Source: Dichomitus squalens LYAD-421 SS1
Lineage: Eukaryota > Basidiomycota > Agaricomycetes > Polyporales > Polyporaceae
NCBI RefSeq assembly: GCF_000275845.1
Contig: NW_006766918.1
Location: 79,397 to 118,475, forward strand
DNA: 39,079 nt
Direction: 5' to 3'
Shown here: positions 20,521-31,357 of the stretch, one piece after another
Position numbering within the stretch: the first letter of the stretch is position 1
Layout of the letters: every line of letters starts with the position of its first letter
The notes under the pieces: generated by a model
The model's database searches: none
Told to the model about the DNA's origin: nothing
The model's input: only the letters and a program-made list of their open reading frames with translations
Translations under genes and position numbers: made by a program

Positions 20521-22044
20521 ATGGCACTTGAGCTCATAGTATTTGCCTTATTCCTCTCACTCGCTGTCGCTATACGTCGGTGGGTCAGCGTACCTCCGGA
20601 GCTCTCCCACATCCCACAAGTTCCTATCTTGCCACTGCTTCACAGCTACCTATCTGGCGAGGTCGAGGAGCAGAGGGTCAAAAGGGTCATCCTTCCTTTC
20701 GCTCAAAAAAGCCGCTCCAATGTAGTCCTCCTCTTTTGTTTTGGGGAATGGATGGTGCACGTCCTAGACGCAAAGGTATGCAGCATATGGATTGGAAAGC
20801 ACGCACAGGCTCACAAGAGCAATGCTTAGGACGGAAAACGGTTCATGGAGGACAGAGCAGTCAGGAAGCAGGCGGTCCCAGAGACCATGCTTCTGTGGAG
20901 ACTCACAGGCCGCCAGAACGTCTTCACAGCAGAGGGGGAGATGTGGAGACGTCACGCCAAGATCGTCCATGATGCGCTGCACCGTACAACGCCAATCGAG
21001 CAGTTCGCAAGCCTGGCCAGAAGTATGTTCGAAATGATGGGAACGGGAGGACGGATTCGCTGGAATGACTATACGCATCGTTTCACACTGGATGCCGTCG
21101 GAACGACAGTCATTGGACACGACTTCAAGGCGCTTCTCAAGCCGGACGGCCCCTTCGTCCAGAAGTACCACGAGGTAATGAAGGCCATCTCGTCTCCCCC
21201 ATACATCTTCATTCCATCTCTCGAACGCTGGCTCCCTCGCACCAAAGTAAGGGCCCTCGTAGACGACCTTGTCGAGGACTTCAGATTGCTACTTGCCCAG
21301 AAACGTGACGATCCGGGTAATGACATGATCACGTACATGTTCGAAGACCCAGAGATGACCGAGACCGAGTTTCGGGATAACGTCATCGTCACATTCATGG
21401 GCGGACACGTGAGTTCTACTGTTCAGTCCAGAAAACGAGTACTGAACCGTCGGCAGGACACGACTGCTGGCGCACTCTCCACCCTCGTCTACCTTCTTGG
21501 CGCATATCCAGAGGTGCAAACGAGGGCGCGTGAGGAGGTCCTGCGGATCATGGGGAAGGAAGAGCCGAGGATGGAGCACTATGCAAAGATGCCTTACCTG
21601 AACGCCGTTATCAGGGAGTCCATGCGATACAACAATCCCTCTAACGTGACCATACCACGCGTTGCCAGCATCCCCTTGCACATCGGCTCCTACGTCGTCC
21701 CGCCCCTAACACCGATTGTCTTGAACATGTGCGCTATCCTTCACAGCAGTAACCTGTGGTCAGATCCAGAAAAGTTCGAGCCAGGACGTTTTCTGAAGAC
21801 AAGCAAAGTCGAAGAGGGAAGTTGGGTGCCGTTCGGGCTTGGGCCACGCCAGTGTCCTGCACGTACCTTCTCCCTCTATGAGCAGCGAGTCTTAATCAGC
21901 ATGCTTCTCAGAGAATACAGGTGGACAGTACCAACAGACTCTATTCACCATGGGTATATCAAAAATGCCTTCTCGCCATTCGCCTTGAGCCTTCCCTACG
22001 ACGTTTACATAGACTTTACGCGACTTACGAACAGTACCGAGTAA
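20521..22044 (+). CDS. Cytochrome P450, tandem copy 2
   Basis: Exons 20521-20775, 20830-21408 and 21457-22044 give 473 residues. The N-terminal anchor is MALELIVFALFLSLAVAI. The I-helix reads GGHDTTAG with intron 2 after the His, ExxR is Glu332-Arg335, the PERF region is EPGRF, and the heme loop FGLGPRQCPA has Cys411 (final Gly replaced by Ala, as in copy 1). Intron 2 is only 48 nt, a multiple of three, and contains no stop, so its retention would add 16 residues inside the oxygen-binding motif. GTGAGT and CGGCAG borders and the paralog's splice site argue that it is normally removed. The gene converges on the terpene cyclase. It shares much of its sequence with copy 1 (GEVEEQRVKR, FSLxEQRVLISMLLRE), but the substrate-binding stretches differ. 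Confidence 0.93.
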
Positions 22045-22841
22045 GACAGGATAGTAGCTAACTATGTAGCGGTTTTGTTCTCGGACAAATATGTACACCT
22101 CTTTTGAGAGATGTAACCAGTCAAGCAATAGAGGTTCAGAGGGAGACGAGACAACGTCGGACAATGGCAGCGCCTGACAATGGGCTTAGCACGCGTTCGT
22201 CGGGCTACTAGACGCCGGCCACGCGTGCTCATGTGCCGTCTACCATGCAAAATGCAGCCTACGGGCCGACTCCTTACTCTCAACTCGCTCTCCGCCGGCA
22301 CTCATGGTATCCATCTCCCTGTTCATTGCTAACGCAGATTGTGAGGACTCAATTCGCATATCCCTTATCACGTCATTGATCGATTGTCGAATATGACCAG
22401 TGACTCGTGGGTCCGAGTAGGGGGCTTTGAAGAGGCTCGGTATGACGATTCAAGCTGGAAGCACGAGAGCGCGAGCGCGCGATACCGGCGATGATATCTC
22501 AATGGTGCGTTTGTGTATCACATGTTGGGCACGAAGCAAGAATCATGCGCGCTGTCCGGGTGCAATCCTCGCCTGGGGCACCTCAAAACAGGTCGTAAGG
22601 GAGATGGACGTGCCGGATGCAAAATGTCGTCCGTTGTGTGCGCGGGCGATGTACGCATACTAGGTCACCTATCTGTCAAAGCGTGGCAGGGCGATGTGCA
22701 ATTTTGCTGGAACAGGGAGTGGGAGTACTAAACTCGCGTCTCAAGGTATGCTTTCTCGTTCGATGTGCTTAGATCTCTGCTTCACCATACAGTAACAAAC
22801 ATCCACATCTATTTGTTGAGACACACTATACATGCTAGATG
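22045..22841. other. Convergent intergenic region, P450-2 / terpene cyclase
   Basis: About 800 bp between two convergent stop codons. It holds only small open frames (for example 22427-22663) without known domains. Shared terminator sequence is presumably here but cannot be pinpointed. Confidence 0.5.
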
Positions 22842-24406
22842 TCAGAGTCCTCGATAACGACAAACGGCGGCGACAGCCATGGCAGTTGTAACCCCTTGGT
22901 TCCCTGTTAGAATCCCTGTGGAACCATTCCTATAGAACCATCCCAATGGCCACGACCCATCCTCTTGTTGCAGCATGAGCAAGCGTTCGTAGTCCTGCAG
23001 GTCGCGCATCCCCATGCATGCCGCAGCCAAAATACGCATCGCAAGAGCCAGCGGGTCTCCACTTGCGCCGTAACGCTCCACGATTCGCTGGGCGTACAGA
23101 GCGCTGAACCGATTGGTGAGTGAAGGGGATGCATGGAGAAGCCGTGAGAGGAAGTAAAGGAAAGCGTCTCCGCTGTGGTAATAGAGGGTCCCGCCCTCGT
23201 ATGCGCGGTTAGCGAGGACGTCGTACACCCAGTCGAGAGTCTCCGTCAGCTCTGACCCCCGGCCATTCGCATAGAAGAATGTCAAGACATTCACGCATAC
23301 GACGGGATCTAGAAAGAAAGCCTCCTCTCAATTAGAGGTAGAGTCGAACGCCTAACTTGGACTTACCGACACGAGGACGAGTTTTGTCAAAGTATGTCTG
23401 GACTAAGCCGTCTTCGTTCCGCAAGGAAAGTATCTCGTTCATGATATCGTCTTTGACTTGAGGGCCGAAATGATCCAAAACAGTGCACGCAATCGACGTG
23501 GTGTCCAAATCATGCGGAAAGGCGGCAGTAGTCAATACCCCATGACCTGTGTACGTTCTCAGCATCATTTGGCACCCTCATCCGCATGACATCCAACTCA
23601 CCTCGGAAGAAATTCGTCAATCTGGGCAAGCGTACGATGTCCGCTAAGTCCTCGTCTTGGGTGATCTCGAGCAGAAGAAGCTGACTAAAGTTCTCCTCGA
23701 TGATGACACCCGTATCTGTCACAGACCACAGCTGCTTCGGGTGACGATGGAGCCATCGTTCCGCGTCCGCGATGGTATCCCGAAGTAAGGGTCTCAGGGC
23801 CCGCGACAGCTCCTCGGAATTAGTGAACACTATACCCTTCATGCCAAACGATTTTCCAGCAACGACGTGTTCCAACCGTCCATCCACGAACACAGTCTTC
23901 TGGGGATCTATACCGCTAGAATGAAGGACATGGCGATAGAAGCCAAGGTTCGGCTTGCGATCCCCCGCCGCAGCTGAGGTGAAACTGCAGTCGAAGAGGC
24001 CTAGAAGTTTCGCGAAGTCGTCCTGGGTACTGAGGGCGTTCCATTCGGGAGCGGAGAAGTTGGACATGGACAGTATGCGCACGCCAGTCGTCGCTTTGAT
24101 GTCCCGAAGTATGCGGACGGCTTCAGGCACTACACGTGCCAGCGTGAGGGATGAGCGCACAGCTGCTGCGATATCGGATTCTGGGAGGGCGTACGCAGTT
24201 GCGAGGTTTGAGTAGCACTCAGCCTCAGTCAAGTTGCCCCTCTCGTAGTCGAACCAAGTGGAGGAACGGAGGATTCGGCTGAGCATCTCTGGTGGAATGG
24301 ATGTGGTTATTTTGGTGTACCGTGGGGACAGGAGATCGTTGATGTCGACGATGAGCGTATCACATTGATGTAGGTAAGAAGAGTGCGAGAACCATTGGGA
24401 TAACAT
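22842..24406 (-). CDS. HAD-domain / terpene cyclase, drimane-synthase type
   Basis: Exons 24406-23602, 23546-23367 and 23308-22842 give 483 residues. Residues about 15-200 form an HAD-like domain: CDTLIVDIND (Asp21), SMSNFS (112-118), RKPNLGFYRHVL with the motif-III Lys, and VFVDGRLEHVVAGKSFG. Residues about 265-480 form a class-II-like terpene-cyclase beta domain with the acid motif DLDTT (281-285) and a late QQEDGSW. This two-part layout is that of AstC/AncC-type enzymes, which protonate farnesyl diphosphate to a drimane-type bicycle; some members also remove phosphate. Two HAD positions are unusual (DIN for DxG/DxD, and DG for the paired DD), so phosphatase activity is doubtful. The start was chosen 66 bp below a minus-strand TATATAAAG (24480-24472). 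The frame stays open up to an ATG at 24643, but that lies above the TATA. It anchors the surrounding cluster. Confidence 0.88.
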
Positions 24407-24471
24407 GACGCAATACTGAGCAAAGTTGAAGGGAGGATGTGAACGCACAGGCTCAACGGGACATAACATAG

Positions 24472-24480
24472 CTTTATATA
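24472..24480 (-). promoter_or_regulatory. TATA box of the terpene-cyclase gene
   Basis: TATATAAAG on the minus strand, 66-74 bp before the ATG at 24406. It favours this ATG over in-frame ones at 24468, 24577 and 24643. Confidence 0.55.
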
Positions 24481-25658
24481 TTGATCTGTGCTCGGCATAT
24501 GTATGTACTGGCACCACGCCCTTGCCATGTCTGGAAGAGAACATCCATCCGTTGTCTTGGGCGGGAGCGGTAGACATGTTGTCTAGGAGGCCACATGCAG
24601 TCAGCCCTCTCCCACCACTATGTGACCACAGCGAACCTACCACGCACAGGATCCTGATATTCTGATCGGTCAGCCAAGTGTATCACAACGACCTGTTGTT
24701 GTAGAAATGCACTAGAAGCCACTCTACCCTAATTAGTAATCATCGGTGCCTCCGAGTGGCTTTCTGGTAACATAATTTCTATATAACAATAGAGTCGTAC
24801 CAATGGTGGAAGCCTGCCGTCATGTTCTCCACGATCACAGCATACTTGACAGCGGCAGAGCAATATCGCCGACAGAACTGACTGCTGCAGGTGGCCAAGA
24901 ATTGTGGGATACTCCACCTTGGAGCAGTCTCGTGAGTGAAGAGGCCGCCACGAATACTATCTTGTTTGTCAGAGCGATGCTGCAAGGCTGACACTATAAC
25001 GGGGACGAGTTTCACCACATGCAGGAACGAGTCTCACCACGTGCAGGAACGAGTCTCACCACACGCAGGAATGTTGGTGTAACCTTGCTTCGTGCCCTCA
25101 TTCCCACTCAGGACCATTCAGAAGCACTGTCCTACGCTATCTCAGTGTTCTTCTGGATGAACGTTCATGAGAAGCTCTATAAAGAGGCTTTGAGAACTGC
25201 GGCAGCAGTCAAGTGAGCTGAGTTAGCTCTATCGAAATAGCTGGACTGCAGACGTATATCATCAGTATCATAAGCCAAGTCTTCGAGGAAGCTTCTGACC
25301 TGCGAAGCATCGGAACCGAATAGTCTAGACATTGTGGGGGTCTAAATGGGAAGTTTGCTGACATCGGAACCGAGAATTGAAGGCCATGCGCACGTACACC
25401 GCTCATACAGCCGCCCGGGTGTCTCATTCGGCGCTCGCTGATCGAAGGAGCTTCGATTGGACGTATCCGAACTTTCTGTTGTTATCTCGGTTATTCAATT
25501 GGTTGCCTATCGTTGGGAGAACGCCTCTCTGTGCACCACAGACTCTGGGAAGCAGAGACTGCGAGACCCCAGAGCTCCAACGGTACTCTCACCTCGCCCC
25601 AGATCCACTCCCCACTAGGAGCATCGTTTTGCCCTCAGTCTCACTCCCCTTATCTATC
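24481..25658. promoter_or_regulatory. Divergent region, terpene cyclase / hydrolase 2
   Basis: About 1.2 kb separate the divergent cyclase and hydrolase. It contains three copies of a 22-bp direct repeat (25003-25069) and a TATAAAG at 25178-25184 (plus), 475 bp before the hydrolase ATG. No separate gene is supported. Confidence 0.45.
25003..25069 (+). repeat. Three 22-bp direct repeats with CACGTG
   Basis: The unit GAACGAGTCTCACCACGTGCAG occurs about three times head to tail, with changes in the CACGTG part (CACATG, CACGTG, CACACG). The middle copy has a perfect palindromic E-box-type CACGTG. The position in a shared cluster promoter suggests a cis-regulatory array, which is inference. Confidence 0.7.
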
Positions 25659-26938
25659 ATGGGTGTCATCGACACGCAGCCGGGAAAGACGCTCTACGTG
25701 ATATACTGGGCTGGCTCTCTCATTCTCGTGAAGCTGCCTTTCTGGTCGTTGAAGTACGCGCTGCCTTCGCAACGACCTCGTCCTACCTGGACATGGAAAC
25801 GGGCTATGATCGTCAAACTCATCCAAGAGATCTTTTCTTGCAAAGTTGACCTCTGGGAGGACGAGGAGAGGGACTTGACGGCTACCATCCCAGACAGCTC
25901 TCTTACGGATGCCAAGTTTGTGTGGGTGGAAGGCGTCGACGACGAGCTGTATTGTGGCGAAATTCGTCGTCTAGGCCAAATCACCGGTGTCCGCCCAGCC
26001 AAGATCGGTGGCTACTGGTATCTCAAGAAGGACTCGGAATGGGACAGTCCAAAGGCCAAACCCGGGGAGAAAACCGTTCTCTTCATGCATGGCGGTGCTT
26101 TCTATGTCAGTATCGGGTCGCCTCTGTTCACTGTTGTATCATAGTCTGACTTCCTGTTGGGCACTAGAGGGGGACAGCACATCCTTCTGACATCACAGCC
26201 AACTTCCCTCGCGGGCTGCTTCAGCGCTCTCAGACACTCCAGCGCATCTTCGCAATCGAGTACCGTCTGAGCGCATCTGCGCCCAAGCCACCCGCAAACC
26301 CATTTCCCGCCGCGCTCCTGGACACGCTCGCCGGGTACCGCTACCTCGTGCAGGACGCAGGCTTCGCGCCAGAGAACATCATCGTCGCCGGCGACTCTGC
26401 AGGAGGCAGTCTTGCAGTTGCACTCACCCGTCATCTCATCGAGAACCCCATCCCATCCCTGCCGCCCCCGGGTCGCATCTTGAGCGCCTCGGGCTGGTTC
26501 GACCTTGCCATGTCACGCGTGGGTCCCGACTCGTCGAACGTTCTGAACGGTCCGATCGATATATTTGGCGCGGAGGAGCCCGGGACGATCTTTGGGGAGT
26601 ACCAGGTGACGGCGTACCGCGGTGCGCTCGACTTCGAGGTGGTGAAGACAAACCGCTACATCTCGCCCTCGTCGCTCGAATGCGAGCCGACGAAGGGCCG
26701 GGGTCTTTTCGAGGGTTTTCCGGAAACATACGTCGCTGTCGGAGGTGCCGAGCGTGGGCTGGATGAGTCGACTGCGCTGATCGAGAGGATGAGGGCTGAC
26801 GGGGTGAAGGTGGTGGAAGATGTTCCTCCGGATGCTGTGCACGACTTTGTCGTGTTCACATGGCATGATCCTGAGCGCGTTGAGGTATTGGGCCGGATGG
26901 GCAGGTGGATTGACGCGATCCAAACTAGAGAGTTCTAG
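25659..26938 (+). CDS. Alpha/beta hydrolase-3 (HSL-like esterase), copy 2
   Basis: Exons 25659-26105 and 26168-26938 give 405 residues. The N-terminal anchor (LYVIYWAGSLILVKLPFW) precedes PSQRPRPTWTWKRAM. Catalytic features are HGGA (144-147), GDSAGG (Ser226) and HDFVVF (His374). The intron starts GTCAGT and ends CACTAG, joining HGGAFY to RGTAHPSDITANF at the same place as in copy 1. Long shared stretches with copy 1 (for example SSLTDAKFVWVEG, PANPFPAA, FEVVKTNRY) show they are recent paralogs. The frame is open upstream to 25377, but homology begins at MGVIDTQPGK. It diverges from the terpene cyclase, so joint expression is plausible. Esterase action on an acylated terpenoid is a guess. Confidence 0.9.
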
Positions 26939-26999
26939 TTAAGGCCTTTGAGTGACTCGATGGTATTGAGAACTATAGTTGTCATACCTATCCTACCTC

Positions 27000-27250
27000 T
27001 TCAAGGGAGGACTCGGAGATTCAATCCGACGATTAGGACTAAACTATGACATTTAAGGCGTCCATACCACGTAATTTCTGCGACGCGCACTGGCGGCCTC
27101 GTACCACTCATGTCCTGCGAGCGCGATGAAGTCATCCACGAGATTGAGGAGTGCGTACTATAAAGGTCGAATAACAACGGTATGCGCGAGGGGCACACCA
27201 CCGAGCGTGTCAGGGTTCCAATCCGATGGACAAGACGGGTTGGATCACCG
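27000..27250 (-). pseudogene. BAHD acyltransferase remnant
   Basis: On the minus strand a frame reads LGGVPLAHTVVIRPL, a TAG stop, then YALLNLVDDFIALAGHEWY and EAASARRNYVVW before a TAA. This parallels ESLGG...YAHAIRLSL...YVHDFLALAGQEW...ARANRGHY in the intact acyltransferase at 6866-8644. The HxxxD and the DFGWG-like regions were not found nearby. An in-frame stop and missing motifs mark it as a relic. Unidentified open frames continue up to about 27.9 kb and may be further decayed parts. Confidence 0.6.
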
Positions 27251-30200
27251 TGAACACGAGATCATTGCATGTGCGTCATTGGTCAGGACGGTGAAACAAA
27301 TCCTCGACAGTCGTGAACGAGAAGGCTGATGTTCCGGAGGAGGCCGAAGAGACGATATTTTTCACCCTATTGTAAGTCAGCGCAGTCCGAGCTGGGACGA
27401 ATCGAGCAAAGCCGAGAACGTACCTGAAGCTGAGGCTCGGCTTGCGCCGGGCGACGTCCATCGAGGTGTAGTTGTGCTCGAAGAGACTCCAGACATTCGG
27501 CCTGATCTCGCACCGGGGCATGTCCCACTCCGTGCTCGACATTGTCGTCACACTAACGATACGGACGCGCAGGGGCTACTTGAGGTAGTTCAAGAGGATG
27601 AAGAGGGTGGTGCTGAGGCTCATAGACCTCTGCGCGTTGTGATATCGTTGATCAACTAGACAGGCGACGGAAATGTTGCGGTGCAGGAATGTGGAGAAAC
27701 GAGAGTCATCGTATTCTGAGTCGAAGACCAGATCCAGGTGAACAGCACGTCGCCAGTCAATGACGATCTTACCACACGCCCTTTCCCATGAGTGAGATAG
27801 CGACATGAGGCATGAGTCGCGTATCGTCTCAGAAGCATAGAGGTCAAGACTCACCTTCCTAATGCTCATCACGGAGTAAGGCACTTGTGTATGCGCGCAG
27901 TCTCTACAGGCACAAGGAGACTGCATCCTAGAAGTATCACCTCGTGAGAACTCTGCAACAAGCCAGTAGTCCCTGATTGGGGACTTCCGTCAGCACAGTC
28001 CGCTCGACCTACTACGCAATGGCGTGCCAGGTTGACATTTGTTGCCTATGGGCCGGTTAGAAGATCCCGAAGCGATATGTGATAGGAGACTGTAGACAGT
28101 GCGTGCAGCGTATGAATTACGAAACATGATGTGTTGAAAAAACACAACGCATCGCTTTGACCGCGACTTGCGCATACAAACAAGCTATGCCCACTCAAGC
28201 TGTTAGATCTTGCCTTTGTGAATATGTCAATCTAAACCCGCACTTGTAACATTTGGCCCGTTGCGGCATTTCGAGGTTATTGCTTATGGGCTAAGGTGTT
28301 GGTCTGCAGCGAAGTTGGGGAACTTGCATGTACGGACTAGACTCTAAAACATAGCCGTCATCGGGGTGAGTAGACTTGTACTTAGCTCAATACGCAACCC
28401 TCGCGGGCGTTTGCCATGCTGTGATCCCATATAACCTGCGTGAAGAGACGTTAGTGAACGCTAGTGAGCAGCTGTCTCCTTTTTACTAAGACAAAAGGTC
28501 AACACGTACGCCATATGTGACATTAGATTTGACGCGCTTTCATTGCAGCAGTGCGAATCGTGGTTTGACACCAAGTACTCGACAAAGAACAGATCCGTTT
28601 TAGGCTCCGCAGTCCTGCTCTGCATCAGCATATGACGTCCACAACCTCTAAGGTATGGAACAAAAGGAGGTTGAGACGCACCTAAAAAGACATTTGGCAG
28701 CTCGCCCAACGCGCCCACGTACGACAGAATGTCGAATAGATTGACGTGCCCAAATCGATTGCGTCACTCGGGACCGCAAAATGGAGATGGCCGTCCCCTG
28801 GAAACAGCGAAACGATGTGCGAGATAATCGGCTTGCAACGATTGTGGCCTTGCATATCAATAGTCATGGAACCTAGCTAGATCTATATCCCGGCTGCTGT
28901 CACGCCAGGTATGGGTCGAGGCAGGATCACGTGGGCATAGTGCTGGCGCAAGAGGTTGAGACGCGTCGGGCACACACCCTCGAACGCAACGGCGACACTT
29001 CCGAGCGAGGGCGGAAACTAGTCCTCGAAAAGCGTAGAGACAACATTGATGAGCTAGGTTCGTGATTCACCTGTCCGCCATCCCGAGAGTCGCTCGTGAG
29101 ACATATCTATGCATGGCAAACGTATGACTGACTGGTAGAGTTTCGGGATAGCATGTACGGCTGCGTCGCAAACGTGCGGGGTACCCTTGTCCACGGCCCA
29201 CTGTTCGACGGAGAGCATGACGGTACTGCAGATGATGAGCACTTGTAAGAACGATCGCGCGAGGTCCGGCCCTTGCTCGACGTAGCGGAGGAGATAGATA
29301 TACGCGAGCTTCCGATCTTGAAATTTTGAAAACAAAAGTTCTTGAGCCCCTTGAAGACCACGAGCGCGAAAACCAAGGACGTTTCTGCCCATAAAGATCG
29401 ACTGTGTGAATTCACGGGTTAAGACAGACGTACAGTGATGAGCCTCGTTATTGCTTTGTCCTTGTCCCTGTAAATATTTGTTTTCAACTAGTTTCGGGCG
29501 TTCTTGACCTTGTCCTCCCGGTTGTGGAGAGGTAGCGCATGCTGCGGCCCCTAGTGTGTTCGCAGTGTCTCAGTCCTAGAAGTCGGGCACCAGTCTAGGG
29601 ACGTCCTCGGTGAGGAGTAAGCAGTCATGGCGATTTCCGGGCGCTACGAGTGCATGAGAGAAAGTAATGAATACATTGGCAGCTAATGGGGGTGGAGGCA
29701 GGGACCAAGTCGCCTCCCTCGCGAAACTCCAATCACCCGGTGCAGGCGAACAGGCGCCGATGACACGTGCTACCGCTCGCACGATTCGCCGACGCCGGAC
29801 ATTGAGTTGCACACATCCGAGTCTTCACCACTACATTCAGCTCGCGCGGACGAAGGTGTCGTGCGTGTCCGTAGCTGCAGGTTGTATTTCCATAGCATGC
29901 TAGAAAAACGTGATGATTCCAGGCGGTTACGACTAGCAGGCAGCGGGTCGCGGCACGCCTACTAAGTAGAAGCCCACCCAATATGTTACGAGATAAGGGC
30001 AGCCCAGGTCCACATCTGAATTTTGCAACCACACAATCGCTTCATTACCACCCGCCCCGGGCCCCCAGTCCACAAGTCCCTCTGGAGTCGTGACCATGAA
30101 ATCGCAGGTTGAGCGGCTTTGTACGAACATAGCAAGAACCAGATCGAACAGATAGATTGCAGGAATATGCTGTTGAGAGTATACTGAATTACACTATGGT

Positions 30201-30405
30201 ACGGGTCCATGCAAGTGTCAATACGTGTCGGGTGTTGAACCTCTAGTCAGATCCGCGTCAACGCAGGATGGGCCGGCGATGACTAGCAGTCGCGTGCAGT
30301 GTGAACCCCCGAGGTCCAAGGAAATCGTGATGACGTCAAGACTCGTGACGCAGGGCGTAAACAGCCGTGATGATTTTGAAGGGCGGCGGCGATAATCGCC
30401 AGGGA
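27251..30405. other. Gene-poor stretch with unassigned open frames
   Basis: About 3.1 kb. Minus-strand frames at 27276-27551, 27576-27926, 28461-28867 and 29054-29415 contain protein-like runs (for example FDILSYVGALGELPNVFLG at about 28680-28750, and AYIYLLRYVEQGPDLARSF near 29280). They are broken by stops and frameshifts and match nothing I can name. They are probably gene debris. No RNA gene or clear repeat was seen. Confidence 0.4.
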
Positions 30406-31357
30406 TCAGAGCTCCTTCTTGGACGCAGCCTTGTCCGCAGCGGCTCTGTTGGAGTAGATCATGTCCGTGAAGGGGCCCTCGAAGCGAAGCGCGATCAGGT
30501 AGACGATGTAGACGTAGAGCGTGATGAGGAGGCCTGCAGGGCGCTCGTACCTAGGTGTTCGAACGTGATTTGGTCAATATGCTGTTATTTACGTCACGAG
30601 ACCGCATGCCCATCGCGATGCGTGCCGCGCGACGTGTGCAACGCGAACAACAGAAGCGAGCAGGAGGAGTGCATGACGCGGGACAGGGCGCGGATGGGCA
30701 GGGATGGGACGAGGGGAATTAGGGGACTCACCAGAGCGCTGTTGCGGCGAAGGACAGGGTGCTTCCAACATACATGGGGTCGCGCAGGACGTTGAAGGGG
30801 AAGCCCTCGACTCTGTGGTCCATGAGGATACCAAAGTAGTCCCCGAGGAACGTACCGGTTATTCCTAGTGCCCATGTGGAGGTGATGACGAATATCTGCC
30901 CTGCGATGAAGAGGACGGCGGGGACGAGTGTGTCGAAGGGCTCGGGGAGAATCTTCTGTTTGGGCTGCTCCTGCAACGCTTCATGGTAACTTTCGGTATG
31001 CAAAGGTTCATAAGTCAGGGATGTGCAATTGGGCCGCGCGAGAGGTGAGATATGGACGTACAGCGCGTCGCGGACCATGCCGGCGGAGAAGATGCAGAGC
31101 GCGAGAAAGTAGCAGCCATATCGCGCATTTCCACCACAGAGCCGTGTTATCGTCTTGTTCCTATACTCTGTATAGCAGACAACGTCGCGCGCGATGGGCA
31201 TGAGTACATCAGCAGTGCGCACATGTCAGGATGATGACGCACCGTTGCGCGCGACGATGTTCCATGCGGTGGGGTTAAACGCGATGGACGCAACAGAGAT
31301 GAGGAGAGACCGCTTCGAGAAATCGATAATATTGGAGATATCCGGAGAATTCGCCAT
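30406..31357 (-). CDS. OPI3: Phospholipid methyltransferase (OPI3-type)
   Basis: Exons 31357-31243, 31167-31062, 30989-30732 and 30550-30406 give 207 residues, the usual length of yeast Opi3 (about 206). The protein starts MANSPDISNIIDFSKRSLL. It contains ARNEYRNKTITRLCGGNAR (split by intron 1), ALGITGTFLGDYFGILMDHR, GFPFNVLRDPMYVGSTLSF and LRFEGPFTDMIYSNRAAA, the conserved core of phosphatidyl-N-methylethanolamine N-methyltransferases. It is an ER membrane enzyme with several hydrophobic segments. It uses S-adenosylmethionine for the last two methylations from phosphatidylethanolamine to phosphatidylcholine. This is a housekeeping gene and probably marks the right border of the cluster. Intron donors are GTGCGT, GTACGT and GTGAGT. 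Confidence 0.95.

Noticed and set aside
25377..25658. N-terminal extension of hydrolase 2
   Set aside because: In frame, but similarity to copy 1 begins only at 25659 and the extension has no domain.
28461..28867. Protein-like frames resembling an unnamed enzyme
   Set aside because: Segments sit in different frames with no consistent splice sites; I could not name a family.
29054..29415. Hydrophobic frame that might be a membrane-protein relic
   Set aside because: Only one possible hydrophobic segment and no family motif I could confirm.
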